A stretch of DNA of 18,398 nt from Bacteroidales bacterium UBA3623 (GTDB taxonomy: Bacteria > Bacteroidota > Bacteroidia > Bacteroidales > UBA932). A model generated the notes under the pieces. The model was not told where the DNA came from, did no database searches, and saw only the letters and a list, made by a program, of their open reading frames with translations. Position numbers and translations under genes: made by a program. The stretch lies in NCBI GenBank assembly GCA_002373715.1, contig DFLI01000071.1, positions 1-18,398 of the forward strand, given 5' to 3'. Numbering within the stretch: the first letter of the stretch is position 1; the number at the start of each line of letters is the position of its first letter. Below are positions 7,620 through 14,476 of this stretch, in pieces.

Positions 7620-10600
7620 TTAGAAGTTGATGTTGATACCGGCGCTGAAGTTCTTCATCAGAGGAGTACCAGCAACACCCAGGTAACTGTTCTGGTTACG
7701 CTCGGGGTCGTAAGGCTTCAGGAGCGGGTTGCAGAACGTGAGCAGGTTGGTGCCGTTCACATAAACGCGCAGGGAACGGATGTGGGCCTTCTGGAGAAGC
7801 TTGGCCTGGAAGGTATAACCGATTTCCAAGCTCTTCAGACGGAGATAAGTACCATCTACATAGTCGTAGGGCTGGTTAGCACGATAAGTCAGGTTGGAAG
7901 AGGTATCGTAAGCGGAGGTGGCGATAGCCAGGGCCGGCCAGTAACCAGCAGTCCACTGGGTAGCAGGGTCAAACGGATCTGCCTTAGGATCGGTGGTGTG
8001 CCAACGGTCCATGTAGTTCTCGTAGAAGGTGGTGAAGAAACCGTAACCCATACCACCGGACAGGGAGACAGACTTGCTTACGAGGGTAGCGGCATTGAAG
8101 GTGGCGTTGAAGTCCAGACCCTTCCAGCTACCGGAGAGTACCAGACCGAACTGGAGCGGAGGGTTGGTCTCAGACCAGGTGTAGTACATATCGTTGGCGT
8201 TGATCACACCATCCTGGTTGCGGTCCTCAATCTTATACATACCGGGGAGCATGGCCTTCATATTACCATAATACTCCTTGCTGTTGTTGATATCTTCCCA
8301 ACCGGTAAACTGAGGATTGCCCTTCTGCCAATGATACATGCTGGCGCTGTGGGCGTTGCTCCAACGGCCTACGGAATTGCTGGCATAGTATGCTGCGGAA
8401 GATGCCCAAGGATAGTCAACCATGGAAGCCGTATAGGTGTTGCGGCTACGGGAGAACGTAGCGGTGAACATCACACGGTAGTTGAAGTCCTTGATGTGAT
8501 TGCGGTGATACAGGCTGAGGTCGATACCTACGTTCTGGCTCTTGTTCAGGTTTTCCTGAGGAAGGCTCTGACCGTACATATCAGGAACGGTGGCGGTGGA
8601 GGCAGCGGCGATGCCGGAGGTGTTTCTCCAGAACCAGTCCACGGTACCACCGAGGAGACCGCGCCATACTTCAAAGTCGAAACCGAAGTCCATCATGCGA
8701 ACCTTGGCCCAGGAGATAATGGTCTGTGCCGGGCTGTGGTTGGCATAACCGGTGATAGCGGCACCGTCATTGAACACAGTGCTTCCGTTGGTGCTGAAAC
8801 CTACCAGGTAGTCGTAAGGATTGCCCTGGGAGTAACCGGTCATACCGTCGGACCAACGGAACTTGAGGTTGTTGATCTGAGGGAGGATAGCCTTGAAGAA
8901 TTTTTCTTCAGACAGACGCCAACCCAGAGAGTAGGACGGGAAGAAGCCCCAACGATGACCGGGAGCATAGAGGTAGGTACCGTCGTAACGGGCCATGACT
9001 TCCACCAGGTACTTGCCCTGATAGTCATAGTTGATACGGCCTACATAACCCGCAGTAGCACGGGAAGAACGGGAACCGCCGTTGGTCTGCGTATCCTGCG
9101 TACCCTGGTTGATGATGTCGTGGGTATAGAAGTCACCATATTCGCGGCTGGCGGAAATGCTGCGGATCTTGCTCAGATTGGCTTCAGCGGCCAGCGTAGC
9201 ACCCAGGTGGTGGCTGCGGGCGATGGTGGTATTGTAGTTAGCCTGGAGACGGCCATAATACCTGGTATAAGTGTTCCAGTTTTCGGAATACTGGTTCTTA
9301 TCAGGGTTGTAGGCAGCCAGGATATCAGATTCGTAGTCGTACAGAGGGAAGTGTCTGGTAAGAGAGCTGTTCTTACGCTCAACCACGTCATAAGCACCGG
9401 AAGCGGTGAGGACGAGTCCCTTCAGGAAAGGAGCCTCATACTTCACATCCAGGTTATTGCGGAAGGAAACGTCGTTATCCTTCATGGAACCGGCCACGGA
9501 AGACTCCATCAGAGCCACGGCGTTACGGTTCTCAGCCACGTTGGAAGAATAGTGGTTGGGGTTGTCACGGGTGGTGGCGTGAACCATACGAGGAGTCAGG
9601 AGAGCATAATACATAGCGTTCTGCGTAGTATTTGCCGGAGGCATTTCCTGAGTGGTCACGTTGATGGCGCTCTGGAAGGAAGCGGTGAGGTTGGGGGTAA
9701 TCTTCGTGGAGAAGTTAGCAGTGAAACCGACGCGGTTGTAGTCACCGGTGTTGGCGCGATAGATAGCGTCCTGGTTGGTGTAGTTGGCGCTCAGGTAGTA
9801 AGTGGTCTGCTGGTTACCACCACGCAGGGATACATTGTGAACGTGAGAGAAGGTGTACTTCTTGAAGATGGCATCCCACCAGGAGAAGTTCTCATAACCG
9901 GGCTCGTGATTGCGATACTTGGCGATTTCCTCGTCAGAGTATGTAACGGAAGGGTTGAGGTAGTTGTTACGAGTCATCTCGTTGTAGACTTCCATATAAG
10001 TAGCAATATCTACTTCCTTGGGAAGGGCGGTAGGAACACCGAAGGTAAGGGTGTTGGAATAGTTCACAGTGGGCTTGCCAATCTGGCCCTTCTTGGTGGT
10101 CACGAGGATAACACCATTCTGGGCACCCAGACCGTAGATGGAAGCGGAAGCATCCTTCAGCACGGTGATGGACTCGATATCATCCGGGTTCAGTTCTGCG
10201 AGAGCAGCGCTGGAGGACTCGTTGTTCTGCACCCAGCCCCAGTATTGACGGCTCTTGGACTGACGGGCAACACCGTCGATGATCACGAGGGGAGCTCCGA
10301 AACCACGGATGCTGATGTCCTGGTCGAACCAACCCACAGCACCGGAGTTCTGACGGATCTGCAGGCCGGGAACCTTACCCTGCAGAGAGGACACGAGGTC
10401 GCTCTGCTTGGTGGAGGTAATGTCCTCTGCCTGGATGTTGGTAATGGAGCTGGTGAGGGAAGCCTTCTTCTGGGTACCATAACCCACCACTACAGTTTCC
10501 TCCAGTTCAGTGGATTCTTCCTGGAGGGTGATGTTTAAAGTAGAGGAATTGGCTTTTACCCGGAGAGTTTCATAACCGATAGCGGTAATCTCCAGTTCTG

Positions 10601-10817
10601 CACCTGCGGGGACAGTGATAGTGAACTTACCGTCGATGTCACAAGCAGCGCCGTTAGTGGTGCCGACCTGCATAACGCCAGCACCAATAACGGGCTCCTT
10701 ATTAGCATCGAGAACGGTTCCCTTCACCGTGAGGTTTTGGGCGGAAAGAACCGAGGCGCCCAGGACAAGTCCCAGACCCAGGGCTACAAGCCGCTTGAGG
10801 AAGTTGTTGGTTCTCAT
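7620..10817 (-). CDS. susC: SusC/RagA family TonB-dependent outer-membrane transporter
   Basis: This is a 1065-residue TonB-dependent porin that imports oligosaccharides captured by SusD, using TonB-ExbBD energy. A Sec signal peptide ends at VLSA|Q (residue 26). A carboxypeptidase-regulatory-like beta sandwich covers about 29-92 (VKGTVLDANKEPVIGAGV). The TonB box and SusC signature EETVVVGYGTQKKASLTSSI lies at 106-125, and the plug runs to about 245 with VLKDASASIYGLGAQNGVIL (219-238). The rest is the beta-barrel, ending in a terminal aromatic (MKNFSAGININF) as barrel assembly requires. Length is normal for the family. The start codon follows a 37-nt gap after the esterase at 10855. That gap contains a 12-bp AT palindrome (10828-10839) about 10 nt before the ATG and no recognisable promoter, so the gene is probably read from the promoter near 12080. 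Confidence 0.97.
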   Translation of the reverse strand: MRTNNFLKRLVALGLGLVLGASVLSAQNLTVKGTVLDANKEPVIGAGVMQVGTTNGAACDIDGKFTITVPAGAELEITAIGYETLRVKANSSTLNITLQEESTELEETVVVGYGTQKKASLTSSITNIQAEDITSTKQSDLVSSLQGKVPGLQIRQNSGAVGWFDQDISIRGFGAPLVIIDGVARQSKSRQYWGWVQNNESSSAALAELNPDDIESITVLKDASASIYGLGAQNGVILVTTKKGQIGKPTVNYSNTLTFGVPTALPKEVDIATYMEVYNEMTRNNYLNPSVTYSDEEIAKYRNHEPGYENFSWWDAIFKKYTFSHVHNVSLRGGNQQTTYYLSANYTNQDAIYRANTGDYNRVGFTANFSTKITPNLTASFQSAINVTTQEMPPANTTQNAMYYALLTPRMVHATTRDNPNHYSSNVAENRNAVALMESSVAGSMKDNDVSFRNNLDVKYEAPFLKGLVLTASGAYDVVERKNSSLTRHFPLYDYESDILAAYNPDKNQYSENWNTYTRYYGRLQANYNTTIARSHHLGATLAAEANLSKIRSISASREYGDFYTHDIINQGTQDTQTNGGSRSSRATAGYVGRINYDYQGKYLVEVMARYDGTYLYAPGHRWGFFPSYSLGWRLSEEKFFKAILPQINNLKFRWSDGMTGYSQGNPYDYLVGFSTNGSTVFNDGAAITGYANHSPAQTIISWAKVRMMDFGFDFEVWRGLLGGTVDWFWRNTSGIAAASTATVPDMYGQSLPQENLNKSQNVGIDLSLYHRNHIKDFNYRVMFTATFSRSRNTYTASMVDYPWASSAAYYASNSVGRWSNAHSASMYHWQKGNPQFTGWEDINNSKEYYGNMKAMLPGMYKIEDRNQDGVINANDMYYTWSETNPPLQFGLVLSGSWKGLDFNATFNAATLVSKSVSLSGGMGYGFFTTFYENYMDRWHTTDPKADPFDPATQWTAGYWPALAIATSAYDTSSNLTYRANQPYDYVDGTYLRLKSLEIGYTFQAKLLQKAHIRSLRVYVNGTNLLTFCNPLLKPYDPERNQNSYLGVAGTPLMKNFSAGININF

Positions 10818-10854
10818 ACTTAAGATTTATTAATTAATAGGTAGTAATAAGTTC

Positions 10855-12033
10855 CTACTTGAAGAGTTTCTGGGCGAAGGTGTTCAGGTACAGACGCCAG
10901 TTGGCCCATACGTGACCGCCCTCGGACACGAAGTAGATGTGGTCCAAGCCCTGCTCGTTGAGCTTCTTGTGCATATCCTCTGCACCCTGGAACAGGAAGT
11001 CCGTGTTGCCGCAAGCCAGGAAGTACAGCTTTACGCCAGCCTTCTTGAGGGTTGCAATCTGCTCGGGGGTAGCGCTACCGGCGGCAGACAGGGGGCAAAT
11101 GTAGTCGAACAGTTCCGGATAGAGGATGGAAGCGGAAATGGTGTGACCGCCGCCCATGGACAAACCGGCAATAGCGCGGGAAGAGGGCTTTGCAATAGCG
11201 CGGAAGTTCTTCTCAATGAAGGGAACGATTTCCGTGCAGAGGCTGATCACATAACCGTTCATGAGCTTGTTGCGCTCTGCCTCGCTCATCTGAGCCATAG
11301 CTTCGCGGTCCCAGCGCATCTGCATCTGCTTCTCAGGAATACCGAGGGTGCGGGCAGCAGCCTGGTTGGCGTTACCGTTGGGCATAACCACAATCATAGG
11401 CTCTGCAAGGCCCTTCTCAATGAGGTTGTCCAGGATCTGGGCAGCGCGGCCCATGGACGTCCAGGCTTCCTCATCTCCACCGGCGCCGTGCAGGAGGTAA
11501 AGAACGGGGTACTTCTTCTTGGGATTGTTCTCGTAACCGTAGGGAGTGTAAACGGTGAGACGACGGTCCATACCGAGAACGTCACTGTGATACCAAGGGT
11601 GGCTCACGGTGCCGTGCTGCTTGGCTTCGCCGTAATTCTCCGTGCGTTCTCCGGGGACGATGAGCATGGGGAGGAAACGGGTGCCGTCACGCTGAACCAG
11701 GATGTTCTGAGGGTCGTTAACAGCAACGCCGTCTACTACGAAGTTGTAGGTGTAGATTTCCGGCTCCGGGAGCGGAATCTTCACAGACCAGACATTGTTT
11801 TCGCCGCGGAACATGTCGATGGTGCCGCCCCAGGGGTTGGGCATCCAGGAACCACTGAGCTTCACAACGGTGGCGTAGTCTGCCTTCAGACGGAAGGTTA
11901 CGCTGTCGTTCTGAATTTCGGGGGAAACGATGGGTTTCATGCCACGGCCAAAAGAGAAGTTGGCCAGTTCTTGTGCCTGCAGGCTGCCGGCCACTGCCAG
12001 GCAGATTGCGAGAGTAGAAAGAATGCGTTTCAT
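10855..12033 (-). CDS. CE1 family esterase with N-terminal CBM48-like domain (paralog 2)
   Basis: This 392-residue secreted esterase has the same architecture as the one at 1226-2377 and is predicted to cleave acyl groups from glycans in the periplasm. A signal peptide without lipobox covers 1-20 (AGSLQA|Q). The CBM48/E-set-like domain spans about 33-125 and the CE1 domain about 150-392. Visible catalytic features are HGAGGDEEAW (182-191), nucleophile Ser292 in GLSMGGG, acid Asp345 in CGNTD and His374 in EGGHVW. Compared with the paralog it is nine residues longer. The extra residues fall in a charged stretch at about 235-258 (MQMRWDREAMAQMSEAERNK) close to the active-site side, which may alter substrate choice. 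It is the first gene after the predicted promoter at about 12080 and lies 37 nt upstream of susC, so it is probably the leading gene of the transport operon. Acetyl versus feruloyl specificity is unknown. Confidence 0.9.
   Translation of the reverse strand: MKRILSTLAICLAVAGSLQAQELANFSFGRGMKPIVSPEIQNDSVTFRLKADYATVVKLSGSWMPNPWGGTIDMFRGENNVWSVKIPLPEPEIYTYNFVVDGVAVNDPQNILVQRDGTRFLPMLIVPGERTENYGEAKQHGTVSHPWYHSDVLGMDRRLTVYTPYGYENNPKKKYPVLYLLHGAGGDEEAWTSMGRAAQILDNLIEKGLAEPMIVVMPNGNANQAAARTLGIPEKQMQMRWDREAMAQMSEAERNKLMNGYVISLCTEIVPFIEKNFRAIAKPSSRAIAGLSMGGGHTISASILYPELFDYICPLSAAGSATPEQIATLKKAGVKLYFLACGNTDFLFQGAEDMHKKLNEQGLDHIYFVSEGGHVWANWRLYLNTFAQKLFK
10870..10893. repeat. Direct repeat copy A, 24 nt identical to 1241-1264
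   Basis: This is the partner of the repeat at 1241-1264, in the same orientation, within the 3' end of the second CE1 esterase gene. Together with the 11420-11442 match it shows that the two esterase genes descend from a duplication and still share exact tracts. Confidence 0.85.
11420..11442. repeat. Direct repeat copy B, 23 nt identical to 1764-1786
   Basis: This is the partner of the repeat at 1764-1786, in the same orientation. It is embedded in about 70 bases that differ at only a handful of positions between the two esterase genes. Confidence 0.85.
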
Positions 12034-12077
12034 TAGATTTTATTAGGTTGGTTATTAAGTGTCGCTATTAATCAATG

Positions 12078-12085
12078 CAAATGTA
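12078..12085 (-). promoter_or_regulatory. Predicted -7 promoter element for the esterase-susC-susD operon
   Basis: On the minus strand this reads TACATTTG, an exact match to the Bacteroidetes -7 consensus TAnnTTTG. It is 44 nt upstream of the esterase start at 12033, implying a leader of about 35-40 nt. No good TTTG -33 element is present at the usual 19-21 nt distance, which would fit an activator-dependent promoter. The surrounding 115-bp gap (12034-12148) also holds an 8-bp palindrome ATTGCAAT (12096-12103) and a TTGAACA motif (minus strand, 12116-12122). No terminator is seen in this gap, so transcripts from the upstream esterase gene may also run through. Confidence 0.55.
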
Positions 12086-12148
12086 AAAGGAATTAATTGC
12101 AATGATATTCTCGCTTGTTCAATTGTTTTTCTATACTGACAAATGCTG

Positions 12149-12907
12149 TTAAAATGTCTTTCCAACGGCCACCAGAGCCTTTTTGAGGCATGCCGGCCAA
12201 AAGCCCCAGTCATGTCCGCCGGAGCGTTCTATGAACGTACAGTCTATGCCATTCTCCTTCAAAACCGCCACGTACTCCCGTACTCCGGCAATGGGAATGG
12301 TCCAATCGGTAGTTCCGCTTTCAATGGTAATAGGAGGGAAAACAGAAGTACTGGGTTGTTCTTTAATTAAAGCCACGGAGCCGTTAGCATCCGTAGCAGG
12401 GCTCATGGCATAACCGTATGTAAACTTCTGGGGATATTTGAGCACGTTATACAAAGTACCGTAGCCGCCCATGGACAGGCCGGCCACGGCACGTTTGCCA
12501 TTGAAATGATACTTCTCCTCAACGGCCGGCATCAGTTCTTTGTGCATATACTCTTCAAAGGCGCCCACGTAGAAAGTGAGCTGAGCATCCGGCATAATGA
12601 TAATCATGGGAACGCCGTCCTCGTTCATATACTTATCGGCCATTTTATTGGCAGCGCCCTTGCTGTTCCATGACAGGTGATCATCCCCTGCCCCGTGCAG
12701 CAAATACAGGAACGGATAGCTCTTGCTTTCATCGTAATTACCCGGCAGCCACACGGAATAATTCATACTTTGGCCCATGTAAGTGCTCTGAATACTTCCG
12801 GTGAGCACTTTACCGGCAGGAATAGTTTCTTTTTCAGGAATAGGTTCTTTGTTGCCACAGGCTACCAGGGCCGGAACAAGCAGTAAGGTTAAGAAGAGAC
12901 GCTTCAT
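12149..12907 (-). CDS. Small CE1-like (EstA/S-formylglutathione hydrolase type) esterase lipoprotein
   Basis: This 252-residue lipoprotein is an alpha/beta-hydrolase of the Esterase D family without the N-terminal CBM48-like domain of the other two. The signal peptide ends in lipobox LVAC with lipidated Cys17, then GNKEP. Catalytic features are HGAGDDHLSW (71-80), nucleophile Ser145 in GLSMGG, acid Asp201 in SGTTDW and His232 in SGGHDW, so a complete triad is visible. It should de-acylate small esters or oligosaccharides, either in the periplasm or at the surface depending on lipoprotein sorting. Its ATG overlaps the stop of the upstream carboxylesterase gene by one base (TAATG on the minus strand), pointing to translational coupling and a shared transcript. 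Feruloyl or acetyl esterase is a reasonable guess; the true substrate is unknown. Confidence 0.88.
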   Translation of the reverse strand: MKRLFLTLLLVPALVACGNKEPIPEKETIPAGKVLTGSIQSTYMGQSMNYSVWLPGNYDESKSYPFLYLLHGAGDDHLSWNSKGAANKMADKYMNEDGVPMIIIMPDAQLTFYVGAFEEYMHKELMPAVEEKYHFNGKRAVAGLSMGGYGTLYNVLKYPQKFTYGYAMSPATDANGSVALIKEQPSTSVFPPITIESGTTDWTIPIAGVREYVAVLKENGIDCTFIERSGGHDWGFWPACLKKALVAVGKTF

Positions 12908-14370
12908 TATTTCAATTCAGATTGAATATTCAGAATCATGGTTTTGGGATAGGCCAGCCAGACGGGCATGCCGCCTGCGGCCGGACGGCCCGTTTTAGCG
13001 AAGGACGCCCAGAGGGTACTTACTCGATGACCCAGCTCTACGGCATCATCGGCCCCGCCGGTGAAGGTGCGGTGCAGCAGCACGTTGTCAAACACAAAGG
13101 GAATCTCTATGCAGTGGGTGCTGCCCAGGGCGCCGTCCAGCACCGGGCTCTCCCAGGTGAACTGGTACATGTACACGGGGGCGCAGCCGGCAGCGGTTCT
13201 TTCGGCTGCCTGCTTAAGGGCCAGGGGCTTGAAAATAGGATCTTCCTGGTCTCTGGTGAATTCATGATATACCGTGCCGATAATGGTGGGCACATCCTTG
13301 GAAAGAGCCAGGGCCTCCGGCGAGGAAGGCTGGGCGGGAATGATTTCGCCGTCCACCACGGGCAGCTGGCCATAAATGATCTGATCAAGGATATTGGTGG
13401 GGAAGGCGCCGTCCTGACGGGCTTCCTCCGTCACCTGCTGCACAGCCTTGCGATAAGCAGCCAACAAGGCCTCATAGGGAACCGTGGCAATATCGTCCAC
13501 CTTGGCGGGCGAAATACCCAGATTGGCCACCGTGGCGGCGCCAATGCGGCGGGAATACTTGCGGTCCATCAGGTTGGTGATGGAGCCGCTCTGCACAATA
13601 GCCTTGTGAAACAGGCCCTTGGCAGAAGGCATGGCCATTAGGGTGCTAACCTTGCCACCACCGCCGCTCTGGCCAAAGATGGTAACGTTGGAAGGATCTC
13701 CTCCGAATACTTCAATATTGTTTTTCACCCACTCCAGGGCCTTCACAATATCCATCATGCCCACATTACCGCTGTGAGCGTATTTTTCACCGTAGCCGCT
13801 CAGATCCAGGAAGCCCAGGGTGTTGAGCCGGTGGTTCAGGGAGACCACCACCACGCCGTGGTCACGGGCCAGGTTGGTGCCGTCGTAGCCAATCTGCTCC
13901 TGGCTGGAGCCTTCGGAGAAGCCGCCGCCGTGCAGCCATACCATCACGGGCATCTTTCCTCCTGCCTTAATCTGGGTGGTCCACACATTCAGGCGCAGGC
14001 AGTCTTCGTCCGCGTAGCCGTCGTCCCAGTGCATGGTGAAAGCCTGGTTGTCGTCCCACCAGCCGGCACGGGGGCCATGGGGGCTCACCGGGCCGTAGGA
14101 ACGGCTGGCGCGCACTTCTTTCCAGGGCTCCGGGTCCACCGGGGGCATAAACCTATCGGCCTTTCCATAAGGAATACCTTTATATATATACACGCCGTTG
14201 TCTATATAGCCGGCGATGGGGCCGGAGGCAATGGTAACCGTGCTCATTTTGGCCGATGTCTCCAGGCTGGACATGTACTCCACTTTCCCGTTGCGGGGGG
14301 AATTCCCGCAGGAAACCAAGACGGCCAGGGAGGCAAGTAACAGAAGGGTTGGTCTTAGGTTCGGTGTCAT
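12907..14370 (-). CDS. Type-B carboxylesterase lipoprotein
   Basis: This 487-residue carboxylesterase/lipase belongs to the alpha/beta-hydrolase family that includes para-nitrobenzyl esterases and cholinesterases. The signal peptide ends with lipobox VLVSC (lipidated Cys21). Family hallmarks appear in order: GIPYGKADRFMPP (65-77), EDCLRLNVW (122-130, second signature), oxyanion loop HGGGF (147-151), FGGDPSNVTIFGQSGGG (222-238) with nucleophile Ser235, a probable acid at Glu370 or Asp374, and catalytic His419 in STHCIEIPFVF. The nucleophile elbow is GQSGG rather than the common GESAG. The protein is on the short side for the family but looks complete. It is the first gene of the minus-strand group, starts 106 bp from the divergent HTCS gene and is coupled to the next esterase by TAATG. 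A role in removing bulky acyl groups from glycans is inferred from context. Confidence 0.92.
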   Translation of the reverse strand: MTPNLRPTLLLLASLAVLVSCGNSPRNGKVEYMSSLETSAKMSTVTIASGPIAGYIDNGVYIYKGIPYGKADRFMPPVDPEPWKEVRASRSYGPVSPHGPRAGWWDDNQAFTMHWDDGYADEDCLRLNVWTTQIKAGGKMPVMVWLHGGGFSEGSSQEQIGYDGTNLARDHGVVVVSLNHRLNTLGFLDLSGYGEKYAHSGNVGMMDIVKALEWVKNNIEVFGGDPSNVTIFGQSGGGGKVSTLMAMPSAKGLFHKAIVQSGSITNLMDRKYSRRIGAATVANLGISPAKVDDIATVPYEALLAAYRKAVQQVTEEARQDGAFPTNILDQIIYGQLPVVDGEIIPAQPSSPEALALSKDVPTIIGTVYHEFTRDQEDPIFKPLALKQAAERTAAGCAPVYMYQFTWESPVLDGALGSTHCIEIPFVFDNVLLHRTFTGGADDAVELGHRVSTLWASFAKTGRPAAGGMPVWLAYPKTMILNIQSELK

Positions 14371-14409
14371 AATGTGTGGGTTATTTCACAGCACAAAGTT
14401 CAAAAAAAC

Positions 14410-14439
14410 GAAACATACAAGCTTTTTCGCATTTTCAAA
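14410..14439 (-). promoter_or_regulatory. Predicted promoter of the carboxylesterase-esterase genes
   Basis: On the minus strand, TTTG (complement of 14436-14439) is followed after 18 nt by TATGTTTC (complement of 14410-14417). The latter differs from the Bacteroidetes -7 consensus TAnnTTTG at one base. Transcription would start about 30-35 nt before the ATG at 14370. The site lies in the 106-bp divergent region shared with the HTCS gene. Confidence 0.45.
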
Positions 14440-14464
14440 TGTTTTTTCAACTGTTCAAAATAGT

Positions 14465-14472
14465 TATATTTG
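14465..14472 (+). promoter_or_regulatory. Predicted -7 element of the HTCS gene
   Basis: TATATTTG matches TAnnTTTG exactly, but it ends only four bases before the ATG at 14477. The expected transcription start (about 4-7 nt after the element) falls on or next to the start codon. No TTTG is present 19-21 nt upstream, only a T run at 14442-14447. The element could be coincidental in this AT-rich gap. Confidence 0.4.
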
Positions 14473-14476
14473 CCCT

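Noticed and set aside
7782..10538. Long open frame on the plus strand opposite susC, and similar ones opposite the GH3, SusD and esterase genes
   Set aside because: These are mirror frames created by biased codon use in real minus-strand genes. Their translations are low-complexity and rich in Gly, Val and His, with no domain, and they lie fully inside well-supported genes.
10828..10839. Perfect 12-bp AT palindrome TATTAATTAATA just before susC
   Set aside because: It consists only of A and T, lies in the short leader between two co-transcribed genes and matches no known operator. It could simply be an unstructured AT-rich translation-start region.
12034..12148. Possible small gene, RNA gene or terminator in the largest gap of the minus-strand cluster
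   Set aside because: There is no credible hairpin-plus-T tract, tRNA-like fold or start-to-stop small frame with protein-like content. Only promoter-like elements were supported.
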